From Tridacna crocea (taxonomy: Eukaryota > Mollusca > Bivalvia > Cardiida > Cardiidae), in contig OX031071.1 of the NCBI GenBank assembly GCA_943736015.1, positions 64,501-128,500 of the forward strand: a stretch of DNA of 64,000 nucleotides, written 5' to 3'. Positions 42,405 to 53,067 of this stretch are shown here, piece after piece (the stretch's first letter is position 1; every line of letters starts with the position of its first letter). The notes under the pieces are model-generated. The model saw only the letters and a program-made list of their open reading frames with translations. It was not told the DNA's origin and made no database searches. Position numbers and translations under genes: made by a program.

Positions 42405-42621
42405 TCAACTCTTTACCAAACGACAAAATTTTAGACTTGTCCAAACTGAAAGCATCTGCAGACAACAAAATAAATGAAATTTGTTTCTAGCAGGGTGGAA
42501 AGCATTGTGGGGGAAAAGGAGAAAATGCTGGTTACCAGTATTTTCTCCTTTTCCCACAATTTTTTTAAAAGGCTTCTAGCTCAGGGTCGTAAAAACCAGG
42601 GATTGTTTGGTAAAGGGTTAA
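42405..42621 (-). mobile_element. T-MITE copy in the METTL27 3' region
   Basis: TCAA/TTAA ends, hairpin intact but for one base (CCAGTATTTTC). Begins 103 bp after the METTL27 stop codon. Confidence 0.9.
42469..42474 (+). promoter_or_regulatory. Possible poly(A) signal AATAAA
   Basis: First AATAAA after the METTL27 stop. It belongs to the T-MITE long arm (ACAAAATAAATG). Confidence 0.45.
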
Positions 42622-42797
42622 AGCATAAATAATATACCTGAAATAAACCGGGGGTTTTGTTTGTTTGTTTGTTTGTTTAAATTTGTATGGGTAGTTTGAG
42701 GTTTATTGGGATCCCCTGAATTTCGAAATATCTTGAAAACTACTTCAACAATTATTATGAAACATGTCAAGACGTTTTTTTTTTTTGTTTGTTTTGT

Positions 42798-43026
42798 TTA
42801 AACCATTACCACACAATCCCTACTTTTGATGCCCCTGAAAAAGAAACCTTTAGTAAACATCGTGGGAAAAGGAGAAAATGCTGGTAACCAGCATTTTCTC
42901 CTTTTCCCACAATGTTTTCTACCCTTCACAAAACTAATTTCAAATTTTCAGTCACTTTCATTTAGTCGTTTGTAAATGCTTTCCATTTGGACAAGCCTAA
43001 AATATTGTCGTTTGGTAATGAGTTAA
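42798..43026 (+). mobile_element. T-MITE copy, full length
   Basis: TTAAACCATTACCACACAAT to TCGTTTGGTAATGAGTTAA; palindrome intact. The flanks share a diverged repeat, GAGGTTTATTGG...TGAAATATCTTGAAAACT, on both sides (42700, 43045). Confidence 0.92.
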
Positions 43027-43552
43027 ATTGGCAGGTAGTTTGAGGTTTATTGGTATACCCTGAATTATGAAATATCTTGAAAACTGTTTCATCAATTATT
43101 ATGAAACCTGTTGAAATCTTTTGAAATTACCTTACCAACTCTCAAAGCAAAAATGAGAATTTATTTTTCAATAGCATTTTGCCCATTCCAGTAAATAAAG
43201 CTTAATGTCCTGCGAAGTTTTCACACAGTGACCAGAATTTTTAACTGGGCGAGTGCATGATGTTTTGTTTTTGACGACTTGATGTGCTCGTACCTACAAA
43301 GAATAACCAAAACTTGGACCACAAAAAAACAAAACATGTACTAATTACTAATGTAATATCAAAAACGTTTGTAAGGGTTTATGTGATAAACTTTAAATTT
43401 TCTTTTTTTTTTAACTTTAAGTTTAAAAGGATTCGTGTTTGAGAGTAAAATGGAAATAGTTGAAATTGGGATTGTGATGCAAAACTAACTTTGGTTTGTT
43501 TGTTTGTTGTTTTATGTCGTTTTAACATAATTTAACTTGTCTAACACTTACG

Positions 43553-43763
43553 GTAACCCTTTACCAAACAATCCTTGGTTTTTCTGATCCTGGGATAGAA
43601 GCCAAAGAAAACATTGTGGTATCCAGCATTTTCTCCTTTTCCCAAAATGTTTTCTACCCTGCTGGAAACAAATTTCAATTTTTTGAGTTACATTTATTTT
43701 GTTTTCTGCAAGTGGTTTGAATTTGGACCAGTCTAAAAATTTTGTTGTTTAGTAAAGGGCTAA
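43553..43763 (+). mobile_element. T-MITE copy, left palindrome arm lost
   Basis: GAAAACATTGTGGTATCC joins CAGCATTTTCTCC, so most of the left arm is gone. The ends are near-normal. Confidence 0.85.
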
Positions 43764-43825
43764 TGAATAGAAATAGAGCAATCGTATTTTTACATCTTTT
43801 TATACAATATTTTTTTTTTTATAGT

Positions 43826-43895
43826 TTTACCTCTTTACCATATGACAAAATTTTGAACTAGACCATATTGGACACATTTTCAGACTGATGGCAAA
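43826..43895 (-). mobile_element. T-MITE left-end fragment
   Basis: ACCTCTTTACCATATGACAA to CACATTTTCAGACTGATGG. Confidence 0.55.
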
Positions 43896-44122
43896 TTACC
43901 CTTTCCCAAACAGCAAATTTTGGACCAGACCAAATTGAAAGCATTTTGCAGATGACAAATTAACAGTTGCTGAAAGATTATTTTTCTATATGATAGGGTA
44001 AAAAACATTGTGGGAAAAGGAGAAAATGCTGGTTACCAGCATTTTCTCCTTTTCCCACTATGTTTTCAAAAGACTTCTATTCCTGACCCGTAAAAACCAG
44101 GGATTGTTCGGGAAAGGGTTAA
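43896..44122 (-). mobile_element. T-MITE copy
   Basis: ACCCTTTCCCAAACAGCAAA to TTCGGGAAAGGGTTAA; palindrome intact. Confidence 0.88.
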
Positions 44123-44289
44123 GTGTAACTAGGTAAAGATTTAGAACTCCAGATAGAGGGAGTGATTTTGATATCATAATAGTAAATATTAGTTATTCTC
44201 CACTTAATCCTATGTTATGGGTACTCACAACATAGGGTTTGGAAGAGCAATAATGGATTAAGAATGCCATCAGTCCCTCTTATCTGGAG

Positions 44290-44420
44290 CTCTGATGATT
44301 TCTGATTTCTCAGTAGAAAACACTTTGGGAAAAGGAGACCATGTTAGTAATTAGCATTTCTTCTTTCCCACTATGTTTTCAACAGTCTTCTCTTTTGCTA
44401 AAACCTAGAGTTGTGTGGTA
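44290..44420 (-). mobile_element. T-MITE copy, degraded
   Basis: GTAGAAAACACTTTGGG, hairpin remnant GTTAGTAATTAGCATTTC, end TTGTGTGGTAAATTAA. Confidence 0.6.
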
Positions 44421-44446
44421 AATTAATTCACTAACTTTATGGTGTT

Positions 44447-44672
44447 TTTAACATTATTTCTAATTTATTGCGGTAGCCAGTGCACCTAACCATACTTTCC
44501 TGAATTGTCTTTCACCATTACACTGCAAAATATTCTTTCCAAGCAAATGGCTGCTTTCCCACACAATCATCTTTAAAACAATGGTCAGCAGTGAGAGAGG
44601 AATGATTCTTGTAGCAATGACTATCACCAATTCCTCGGAAAGAAATTAGCCGAGCCCAGCATCAATCAAGCA
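44447..44672 (-). mobile_element. tRNA-derived SINE
   Basis: Tail GGTGTTTTTAACATTA, body AATGGCTGCTTTCCCACAC and CTCGGAAAGAAATTAGCC; part of the head is at the high end. Confidence 0.6.
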
Positions 44673-44904
44673 AACCCATATTGTCAATTTCTGTACTCTA
44701 CTGGCTGACCTATCGCAGCTTGTCTTGTGTGTAGAGTTAGCTGATTTTTCTATTATATATAATCTAACATGTTTGTGTAAGTTTCATACAAATGCAAAGA
44801 AATTCCTTTGTTTTTTTTTTTGTACTCCACTGAAAGTTGCTGTATACTAGTGAACAATAACTTAGAGAAAAAATTCAAACTGTTGTTGTTTATTTCCTAT
44901 CCAG

Positions 44905-45126
44905 ATCTACAAAACAATCCCTGGTTTTTACGACCCTGAGATAGAAGCCTTTTGAAAACATTGTAGGAAAACGAGAAAATGCTGGTAACCAGCATTTTCT
45001 CGTTTTCCCACATGTTTTCTACCCTGCTGGAAACAAATTTCAAATTTTGAGTAACATTTACTTTGTCGTCTGCAAGTACTTTCAATTTGGACCAGTCTAA
45101 AATTTTGCCCTTTGGTAAAGAGTCAA
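44905..45126 (+). mobile_element. T-MITE copy with matching change in both arms
   Basis: Left arm AAAACGAGAAAATGC and right arm GCATTTTCTCGTTTT, where the family has AAAAGGAG and CTCCTTTT. The left terminus is lost; right end TCAA. Confidence 0.88.
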
Positions 45127-45818
45127 CCGTTATCCTGCTAATTAACAGATATCAAATTTTCAACATTAAAAAAAACAACCATAGCTATTTCAAAGTTATG
45201 TGTTGTAGAATGATATCATCTAATCGGACAGTGTAGATCCAAGATCAGACTGCACATTCTGTGCAGTCTAATCTTGATCTACACTGTCTGCAAAAAGTCA
45301 ATGAGTCTCATTTAGCACCCTAGGGGTTAATCAACGTTTACTTAATGATGATCAAGGGAGGTAAATAGTATCACATTGAAAATAAAATGGAGTTATTTCC
45401 CTTCGAAATCATTAGCTATCAGATTATGAAAACAAGCTGAAAATCAAGCGGAGATAAAATACATGTAACATATTGGAAATTAAAACTGGAGTTATTTCCA
45501 TTTCATATTCTTTAGCTAAATTACAGATTATGAAAATAAGCTAATGATGATTAAAGGAGATAATTAGAGAGATATTGGCAATTAAGATGGAATCATTTCC
45601 CTTTGACATCCTAAGCTGAACTACAGTTTATGAAAAATGCCAAGCCCTAACTGACCATATTCTTTATCCAATCAAACTCAGATGTTGAAACTTTATCCAG
45701 GTCAAATCTGTGTGCAAAGTAGCCAAAAATTCCAGTGATTTTCAAGAAGATTCTTAAATTTTAGATAATTTTCCATTTTGAATTGAGTTCTCATGGATTT
45801 AAATTCTTCAAAGAGTTT
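45127..45818. repeat. Spacer with one small palindrome
   Basis: GTGTAGATC-family palindrome at 45230-45295. Three loosely similar stretches (GGAAATTAA...GGAGTTATTTCC) near 45385, 45475 and 45570 hint at an old tandem duplication. Confidence 0.45.
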
Positions 45819-46062
45819 TTAACCCTTTACCACACAATCCCCAGTTTTAATAAATTAACTCTTTACCACACAATCTTGACTTTTAATGACACTGATAAAG
45901 AAAGCCTTTGAAAACATGGGAAAAGAAGAAAATGCTGTTTTCCCACAATGTTTTCTACCCTATCATAGACAGAAATCATCTTTTAAGCGAGAGTTGAATT
46001 GTCGTCTGCAAATGCTTTCAATTTGGTCTAGTCCAAAAGTTTGTCATTTGGGAAAGAGTTAG
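45819..46062 (+). mobile_element. T-MITE left-end fragment plus full copy
   Basis: The first 36 bp (45819-45854) stop after CCCCAGTTTTAA, then a new copy starts with TTAACTCTTTACCACACAAT at 45855. Its left palindrome arm and centre are lost (AAAATGCTGTTTTCCC). CATAGACAGAAATCA subfamily. Confidence 0.8.
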
Positions 46063-46219
46063 GGAAAAAGAAAATGCTTATACCCAGCATTTTCTTCATT
46101 TTCCACAATGTTTTCTACTCTTTGTTAGATTTTTCCCTTTTGAGCTATTTTTAAAATGAGGCTTGCACATGTTTTTGATTTAGACAGGTCCAACATTCTG
46201 TCAGATGGTAACAGGTTAA
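46059..46219 (+). mobile_element. T-MITE copy, left end missing
   Basis: Begins at the end of the preceding copy. Diverged hairpin (AATGCTTATACCCAGCATT); ends CAGATGGTAACAGGTTAA. Confidence 0.65.
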
Positions 46220-46381
46220 AAGAAAAAAAATCCACTGAAATTAAAATAAGTATATTTCCACAGAAAATGAACTTTACAATAGGAAATGTCGAAAAACTTA
46301 CAAAACATTTTATTTCTATTCTTATTGGGTATTCTTTAACTTCCCCCAAGTGGCTTGATCCAAACAACAAAGTTAAAGATT

Positions 46382-46712
46382 GACTGATTGCTTAATTGAC
46401 TATATGGCATTTAATGCATTTGCAACATTACTTAGGTTATATTGCAGCAGCAAGTGCACCTATCAATGCTTTCTTGGAGTTTCTTTTACCAGTGCTGTGC
46501 CCAATATTCTTTCAAAGCCACTAGCTGCTTTTCTATATAACCATTGTCTAAGCAATGGTCAGCGGTGAGAGAGGAATGAATCACGTTGCAATGACTATCA
46601 TCAGTCTTCCAAAAAGAAATTGGCCAAGCCAGGTATCAAACCAACAACTTTCTGTTCCCAAGTCCTGTCTGTTACCCACCAAGCTAATGGGGCTCTGCAA
46701 CAGAGTAACAGA
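46382..46712 (-). mobile_element. tRNA-derived SINE with head
   Basis: Complete by layout on the minus strand: head with TTAGCTTGGTGGGTAACAG and GTTGGTTTGATACCTGGC, body CAATGGTTATATAGAAAAGC and CTCCAAGAAAGCATTG. Confidence 0.65.
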
Positions 46713-46760
46713 CTCAACTAAATCCAAAGCACTGGTTGATAAATTTATTTCAATATGTCC

Positions 46761-46987
46761 TTAACCCTCTCCCAATCAATCCTCAGTTTTCACCGCCCTG
46801 AAAAAAAAGCCTACTGAAAACATTGTGGGAAAAGGAGAAAATGCTGGTAACCAGCATTTTCTCCTTTTCCCACAATGTTTTCTACCCTCCCCAATCAAAT
46901 TTCAATATTTAAGTCCTGTTAATTTTGTCATCTGCAAATACTTTCAATTTGGACCAGTTAAAGTTAAGACGTTTGGTAAAGAGCCAA
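46761..46987 (+). mobile_element. T-MITE copy, full length
   Basis: TTAACCCTCTCCCAATCAAT to ACGTTTGGTAAAGAGCCAA; palindrome intact. Shares its end with the next copy. Confidence 0.9.
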
Positions 46988-47211
46988 CCCATTATCACAC
47001 AATCCCTACTTTTGATGACCCTGAGAAAGAAACCTTTATAAAACACTGTGAGAAGAGGAGAAAATGCTGGTAACCAGCATTTTCTCCTTTTCCCACAATG
47101 TTTTCTACCCTCCCTGATCAAATTTCAATATTTCAGTCCTGTTAATTTTGTCGTCTGCAAATGTTTTCAATTTGGACCAGTATAAAGTTAAGACGTTTGG
47201 TAAAGAGTTAA
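46984..47211 (+). mobile_element. T-MITE copy, full length
   Basis: Head-to-tail with the preceding copy through one tetranucleotide. The long arms of the two are nearly identical (CCTCCC..ATCAAATTTCAATA), so they are closely related. Confidence 0.9.
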
Positions 47212-47244
47212 AAATATAAGCTTAAATATAGTTAAGGATAAACT

Positions 47245-47440
47245 TGATACCAAATAAAAACATTTTGCACATGTCTCAATTGACAGCATTGGCAGATAAT
47301 AAATTGAATGCGGTTCAGACTCCCGAGTTTGTTTCTTGAAAGGTTAGAAAACATTGTGGGAAAAGGAGAAAATGTTGGTTTCAAAAGCCTTTGCTGTCAA
47401 GGTGATTAAAACTCAGAACTGTGTGGTACTGTACACTATT
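47245..47440 (-). mobile_element. T-MITE copy, right hairpin arm missing
   Basis: Keeps AAACATTGTGGGAAAAGG and GAAAATGTTGGTT, then jumps to TTTCAAAAGCCTTTG. Confidence 0.65.
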
Positions 47441-47618
47441 AAAAGACAAATCTCATAACATGAATCACCTTTAACTAGCTGTTTGAAGATACTTTCTAAC
47501 TACTGACAAATTTAAAGTTATGTGGTCTGGTAGACTTGAGCACAAATCCATCTCAAGACAGAGATGTTATAGAGATTTAGCCATTTGTCACACTGTAGAC
47601 ATAAACTTTGATACCCAC

Positions 47619-47707
47619 TTAGGTATCTTCCGCAGCAGCACTTTCTTCCTCTAACCTGTTCATAATTTCGAGATACTCTTTCACTTTGATCTTTTTTGGA
47701 ATGATAT
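47619..47707 (-). CDS. CHRAC1: CHRAC1 coding exon 3 and stop
   Basis: Acceptor ATCATTCCAG. (D)IIPKKIKVKEYLEIMNR to AEDT, then TAA at 47621-47619. Confidence 0.9.
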
Positions 47708-50700
47708 CTGGAATGATAAATCATGTAAGCTCTTTACTCTCCAATATAACACAAGTGTTTTTTCTGTGGGTATCTAATTTCTGCCATATCTGACCGACTT
47801 AAAGCCACAGAAATTAACCCATTACCACTCAATCCCTACTTTTGACGCCCCCTGAGAAAGAGGCCTTTTGAAAACACTGTGGGAAAAGGAGAAAATGCTG
47901 TTAACCAGCATTTTCTCCTTTTCCCACAGTGTTTTCTACCCTTCCCAGAGCAAATTTCTATTTTTCAGTCACCTTTACTTTGTCGTCACCTTTATTTTAT
48001 TTCAGTTTATTATGTCCAATTTTGCCTTTCAACAATACACACTCATCAAAAACATGGATGCCTTCAGGTTATGGGGTTGTTATATCAGTTGTTTTCATGA
48101 ATATTAATGAGTTCTGATTGGCTCAGAGCTTCATGAAAAAATATCGCTTTGTGCCACACAGTGCTGGTCCTACACATTGCCGTGTTCATTTACCTTCGTT
48201 TTATTGGTTAATTTTCAGCATTGGGGATCTGAAAACTGCTTCCCTATTGTATTCTTGCACCATACAAATATAGGTGGAAGGGGCTTATGAAACTTCAATG
48301 TTAGATTTAAAAATAAAGAAAATGAATGTAGTTTTAATTACTTCCATGGGTGGATGTTGTCTGTAATACTGAATTATAAGGAATTTTGAAAAAAAATTCA
48401 TGAATGTATGGGAAAAAAAACATAATCACAGTTTCATACAGTGTGATTAGCTTTGTCTTATTTTTCAAACCTCCATTAAAAAAAAATAATAGTTCTCTTT
48501 ATTACTTGACTCTTTACCAAACAACAAAGTTCTAGACTAGTCAAAATTGAATGCAATTGCAGGTGATGAAATAAATGTGACTGAAAATTTGAAAGTTGTT
48601 TTTGAAAAGGTAGAAAACATTAAGGGAAATAGAGAAAATGCTGGTTGCTAGCAATTTCTCCTCTTTCCAAAATGTTTTCAAAAAGATTTTTTCACAGGGT
48701 TGTTAAAAGTCAGGATCATGTGGTAAAAGGTTACATAAATTAAAAATCAGTTAGGTCAATTCTGCCATGAATAGTGATATTCACTGAACTACACTGATGA
48801 ACAGAAAAAACTTTGATTACATATAAGTTCCTGATACTGGTAAATGCCAGATTTAATCTTTAACTGATGATTTAATATCTAACTATCAGGCCTCATTGTA
48901 TAAAATTGTCAATGATAATTCTGATATTCTACCTGTTTTTGTTCTTACACCTTTATGTCATACACACAAAAAAATCAAATTCTGAAAATTAAAAAAAAAA
49001 GAAAACAGGTAAAAACTTGACTCTTTACCAAACAAAAAAAGTTTAGACTGGTCCAAATTGAAAGCACTTCCAGAAGACAAAATAAACGTAACTCTAGAAT
49101 TGTAATTTGTTTCCAACAGAGTTGAAAACATTGTATGAAGAAGGGTAAATGCTGGTAACCAGTATTTTCTCCATTCCCTACAATGTTTTCAAAAGGTTTC
49201 TATCTCTGGGTCATAAAAACCTGGGATTGTATGGTAAAGAACAAATTTAAGCATTTACCAAATAATCCCTGATTTTTACGACCCTGATATAGAAGCCTTT
49301 TAAAAACATTGTTCCCACAATGTTTTCTACCCTGCTTGAAACAAATTAAAATTTCTGAGTGTATTTCTGACACTTATTTTGTCATCTGCAAGTGCTTTAA
49401 ATTTAGACCAGTCTAAAATTTTGTCATTTGGTGAAGGGTTAAATTTTTTATCATGTTTATTTTGCCATCTATAAATGCTTTGTAAGTCTGGATTAAATTC
49501 TGATGTTTGGTTTGAGTTAACCCATTACCACACAATCCCAACTTTAAAGGACCCTAACAAAAGAAGCCTTTTGAAAACATTGTGGGAAAAGGAGAAAATG
49601 CTGGTAACCAGCATTTTCTCCTTTTCGCACTACGTTTTCTACCCTTCCCAAATGGAATTTCAATTTTTGATTCACCTTTGTCATCTGCAAATACTTTCAA
49701 TTTGGACAAGTCCAAAATTTTGTTGTTTGGTAAAGAGTTAAAAGTACTTGTAGAATTGTCCCTAGATTTAGGGCTAAATAAATACCTTGTAAAAACTGTA
49801 GAGTATCAATTGTGTCGACAATCTGTGCCAGGTCGTTATATTTCACTGAGTTTTTATCTTGACTTTGCTCTAGTGACACTTGGGCAAGACTCTGAATAAA
49901 CATCTCCTGAAATAAACATGATTCTAGAATCTGACATAAGTTGGCATTTTGAGACAATACTTTATCACGCAAGTCTTGGGAAAATTTTATTAACTCTTTA
50001 CCAAACGACAGAATTTTAGACTGGTCCAAACTGAAAGCATTTGCAGACAACAAAATACAAGTAACCCAAAAATTGAAATTTGTTTCCAGCAGGTAGAAAA
50101 CATTGTGGAAAAAGGAGAAAATGCTGGTTACCAGCATTTTCTCCTTTTCCCACAATGTTTTCAGAAGACTTCTATTACAAATTAAGGGTGGCTCAAACGG
50201 TAGAATCTGTCCATGATGAGAGTAGAAAAAATTGTGGGAAAAGGAGAAAATGCTACAAGCATTTTCTCTTTTTCCCACAATGTTTTCAAAGGCTTTTTTT
50301 CTCAGATTTGTTGAAAGTCCAGATTGTTTAATAAAGGATTAACTTGAAGCCAGCTAGATCAGAAGTGAAAAGCTAAATTAGTCATCAAGGTATTGCTAGT
50401 TCAAACCTTAGCTTTTGTCTCTTTTAGCCACAGATAATCTTTTGTTTCCATGGCTAACTATATACATATAACATTTACAAAGTAAACTAAAGTTTCCACA
50501 ACCTTGACAGGTTTTTAACATCTGTAGAAATGGGAGAAAAAGTTTGTTGACATTTTCTCCTTTCACTGCATAGCTTTCTATCCTTCTACCTTCAGTCTGA
50601 AGAGTTGCTCCGATATTATTTTTGTAAACAGGTGATGTCTCTGCAAACCTTCTTTGCTGCCTTTCCTTAACTCTTTACCAAACGACAATATTTAAGGCTT

Positions 50701-51834
50701 GTCCAAATTTAAAGCATTTGCAGACGACTAAATGAAAGTGACTGAAAATTTGAATTTTTTTTGTACAGTAGAAAACACTGTAAGAAAAGGAGAAAATGGC
50801 TCCCACAATGTTTTCTAAAGGCTTCTTTCTCAGGGTCGTCAAAAGTAGGGATTATGTGGTAATGGGTGAAAGGTATCTGGAAATCTTAAAATCTTACTGT
50901 TCTTTTCAGTCAACTTAAATTATATAATAATGTGTCTTTAATCTGCTTGTCAGCTATGAAAATGGACAAAGCTCGATAGAGTAATTATTAAACTTCAAGT
51001 TGACACCAAGTTTAAGGCAAGATTTTCATTGATGCTTTTGTAATTTACCATTTATTTAGCATAAACATATCTGGCTTATTTGTAAACAAATAGAAAGAAG
51101 CCGATAAAATGTGAAAAAAAAGACTGGACTGGAAGTGACGTCCAGAACATACGCCGTAAAATCAAGCTAAGTTCCGATTTCCTTTGAAGTGGGTCAATGG
51201 GCATTTACATTCCCCAAAATTGAAATTATCAGGAGGTAATGCAGTGATTTTTTAAAGTATTTTTCTGTTTTTTGGGTTTTTTTTTTTTTGGTAAAGATTA
51301 GTCATTAGTCTATCGATTCAGGACCTTATTGTTCACTGACACTGAAAATATTGACATATACGGCCATTGAAACGATGCTGGTATTTTAATTTTTCACTCC
51401 AGATTGGTCGTAAGAGTGGCTGCTATTGGGGGTTAGCGGAGAAACAGTCATATAAAAAATAAAATCGGAGCTACTTCTGAGTTCCCAAATCGGGGATACA
51501 ATCCTTCCACAAACAAATCCAATTGTTGAACCCGATCAAACTATTCGTCTGCAATATGAACATGTATAAAATATTGTTGCACCAGTTAAATATATGTTTA
51601 CGCGTCCACTCCGTCCTTTTCCAAACAAAGGATTCATTTCGGTTGGAAAAAAATCCTTATTATTAAGTTAAAAACAATATGACACTCATCGAAAAAGTGG
51701 TTTTGAATACAAACCGTTGCTTTAGCAGCAAGAAAAAGAGCTTCTTGGTTCACAAACCCAACATCTGGAGAGCTTTTCATGATTGTTCGAACTCGAGAAA
51801 GTGGAAGCTCACATCTTGCCTTTTCATCCGCCAT
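47619..51834 (-). CDS. CHRAC1: CHRAC1 histone-fold protein, three coding exons
   Basis: Exons 51834-51715, 49906-49786 and 47707-47619 on the minus strand join in phase (0,1) to 109 codons with GT-AG introns of about 1.8 and 2.1 kb. The histone fold starts LPLSRVRTIMKSSPDV (10-25), then NQEALFLAAKAT, EMFIQSLAQ, VKYNDLAQIVD and LQFLQDIIPKKIK. LPLSR-RxIMKSSP and NQEAL...AKAT mark CHRAC1 rather than POLE4 or NF-YC. Known role: pairs with POLE3 (CHRAC17) and binds DNA in the ISWI/ACF remodelling complex CHRAC. The C-terminal tail is shorter than in the human protein (about 131 aa) and less acidic, ending EEESAAAEDT. The start is the only ATG before the fold, in an AAGATGGCGG context. Both introns are filled with T-MITEs. 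Confidence 0.92.
47814..47996 (+). mobile_element. T-MITE copy in CHRAC1 intron 2, right end missing
   Basis: TTAACCCATTACCACTCAAT start, near-intact hairpin (GCTGTTAACCAGC). It stops in the long arm after TTTGTCGTCACC. Confidence 0.85.
48506..48734 (-). mobile_element. T-MITE copy in CHRAC1 intron 2
   Basis: TTGACTCTTTACCAAACAAC to ATGTGGTAAAAGGTTAC. Hairpin diverged at the centre (GGTTGCTAGCAA). Confidence 0.8.
49017..49243 (-). mobile_element. T-MITE copy in CHRAC1 intron 2
   Basis: TTGACTCTTTACCAAACAAA to GTATGGTAAAGAAC. Outer left arm eroded, centre GCTGGTAACCAG kept. Confidence 0.8.
49247..49442 (+). mobile_element. T-MITE copy with the whole palindrome centre deleted
   Basis: AAAACATTGTTCCCACAATG: both inner arms are gone and only the outer 10 bp or so of the dyad remains. 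TTAA at both ends. Confidence 0.85.
49443..49516 (+). mobile_element. T-MITE right-end fragment
   Basis: TTTATTTTGCCATCTATAAA then TGATGTTTGGTTTGAG, ending at the TTAA of the next copy. Confidence 0.55.
49517..49741 (+). mobile_element. T-MITE copy, full length, beside CHRAC1 exon 2
   Basis: TTAACCCATTACCACACAAT to TGTTTGGTAAAGAGTTAA; palindrome nearly intact. It ends 44 bp from the exon. Confidence 0.92.
49786..49906 (-). CDS. CHRAC1: CHRAC1 coding exon 2
   Basis: Acceptor TGTTTATTTCAG. EMFIQSLAQVSLEQ to DTLQFLQ plus one base; donor GTATTT. Confidence 0.9.
49990..50342 (-). mobile_element. Two fused T-MITE copies in CHRAC1 intron 1
   Basis: A full left end and hairpin (49990-50180) run into a second, partial copy with its own hairpin (GGAGAAAATGCTACAAGC) and the right end TTAA. 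Confidence 0.85.
50667..50870 (-). mobile_element. T-MITE copy, palindrome centre deleted
   Basis: AAAAGGAGAAAATGGCTCCC: the right arm is missing apart from its outer part. TTAA/TGAA ends. Confidence 0.85.
50871..51714. other. 5' part of CHRAC1 intron 1, no element seen
   Basis: No repeat recognised; T run near 51280. The stretch next to exon 1 (51715) is ordinary intron sequence. Confidence 0.4.
51715..51834 (-). CDS. CHRAC1: CHRAC1 coding exon 1
   Basis: 40 codons, MADEKARCELPLSRVR to LAAKAT; donor GTTTGT. Confidence 0.92.
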
Positions 51835-51913
51835 CTTGAAAATCTGCTTACATGGTTGGGAAGCGGAGATTTTGCCGGAAAGCGGTTGTTGTGAAAGTAA
51901 ACGCTACGTAATA
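51835..51913 (-). promoter_or_regulatory. CHRAC1: CHRAC1 promoter-proximal region
   Basis: Minus strand: CAAGATGGCGG (YY1-type) over the start and TTTCCGGC (ETS-type) about 45 bp upstream; no TATA box. Only about 80 bp lie between the start codon and the next transposable element. Confidence 0.45.
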
Positions 51914-52400
51914 CCCCGGTCACATATTCACGGAAGGCCGCCACGGAAGACCTACGGATTCGTTCCGGCATCGTCCGTGACAACTCGTACTAGCCTGTAG
52001 CTCTCCGTATTGTACCCGTAGTCATTCGTAGTAGTCATTGTATATCCGTAGCGGTCCTTGACAATTTTTGAACATGCACAAAAATTCGCTACGGATCAAA
52101 CGACCGTAGCGACTCCTTACTAGTCCGTAGTAGACCGTACTGAAACGTTCTGGTCCGTATTAAAACCGTAATAGTCCGTACTTATCCATAGGACCATTTT
52201 TTTTTTTTCAGGATTTGATACGAGAACTACGTATTAGCACGGTTACACTACGTTTTAGTTACGTTATGATACGGATTTATCACGGAAAGTCACGACCTTA
52301 ATACGCTGTACTACGGAGAGGCAAGGATTCGCACGGTCTTTTACGGTTTACTACGTTGTAACATGACACAGTACGGAATTGTAAGGACCATTATCGTTTG
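51914..52400. repeat. Left TCCGTA-rich end
   Basis: After the 43 bp terminus the CCGTAG motif is frequent on the plus strand up to a T run at 52199; beyond it the same motif appears as TACGGA up to about 52380. Confidence 0.75.
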
Positions 52401-53067
52401 GTAGGATAAATTCAGAATCATGTACTTCAACAAGGGTATTTTTACTCTGTCTTTGTAGAATACAATGCAATTGCGCTTTGTTGTTGAGTTCACAATCATG
52501 AACCGTCAACAATGATGTTTGAAATAAGTTGGCTGCAATTGGATATTGATATGGCACAAAATGTCAAGGCACTGGTCCAGCAGCTTGATGACATACATAG
52601 ATGTAATAATTATATTTTTATTGTACTACTAATAATACCTTTAATTTAAGGTTACATATTTTACAAAACATTGCACGAAAATGAATAAACATCAGTATTA
52701 TAATGTGACATTCTATCCAAACAACGATGCTAAACATGCAAGTAAAACGATCAAATAGTACGAGTACATAAAACTGTCACTGTTTCTGGTGGTTCCGGCA
52801 GCCGCCAACAAAACTGGAAGTCAAAGGTTCAAGCCCCGCCAGGTGCTTGTTCTGATATGGCTGGTTGGTGAACCGCCAGCTTGTTAAATGAATGGTTACT
52901 GGTTGCCTGCCTGGTGCCAGGCTGGCCCTATCGAAATGGCTGATACTAACTATGAAGGCAAGCAATTTACTTTTAAGACATAAACATTCACGATAGTCAG
53001 GGTAATTTTTGAAATAAACAGCAGATTTTATGAACATAAGAGAAACGTTATTGATAAGTGTGTTCAT
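52401..53067. other. Spacer with a possible SINE
   Basis: 52780-52930 has a box B-like GGTTCAAGCCCCGCC and inverted GCCTGCCTGGTGCCAGGC. A tRNA-like head is not convincing. The rest is not recognised. Confidence 0.35.

Noticed and set aside
49697-50278. 193-codon minus-strand open frame as a single gene
   Set aside because: It fuses T-MITE sequence, intron and CHRAC1 exon 2; only 49906-49786 is supported as coding.
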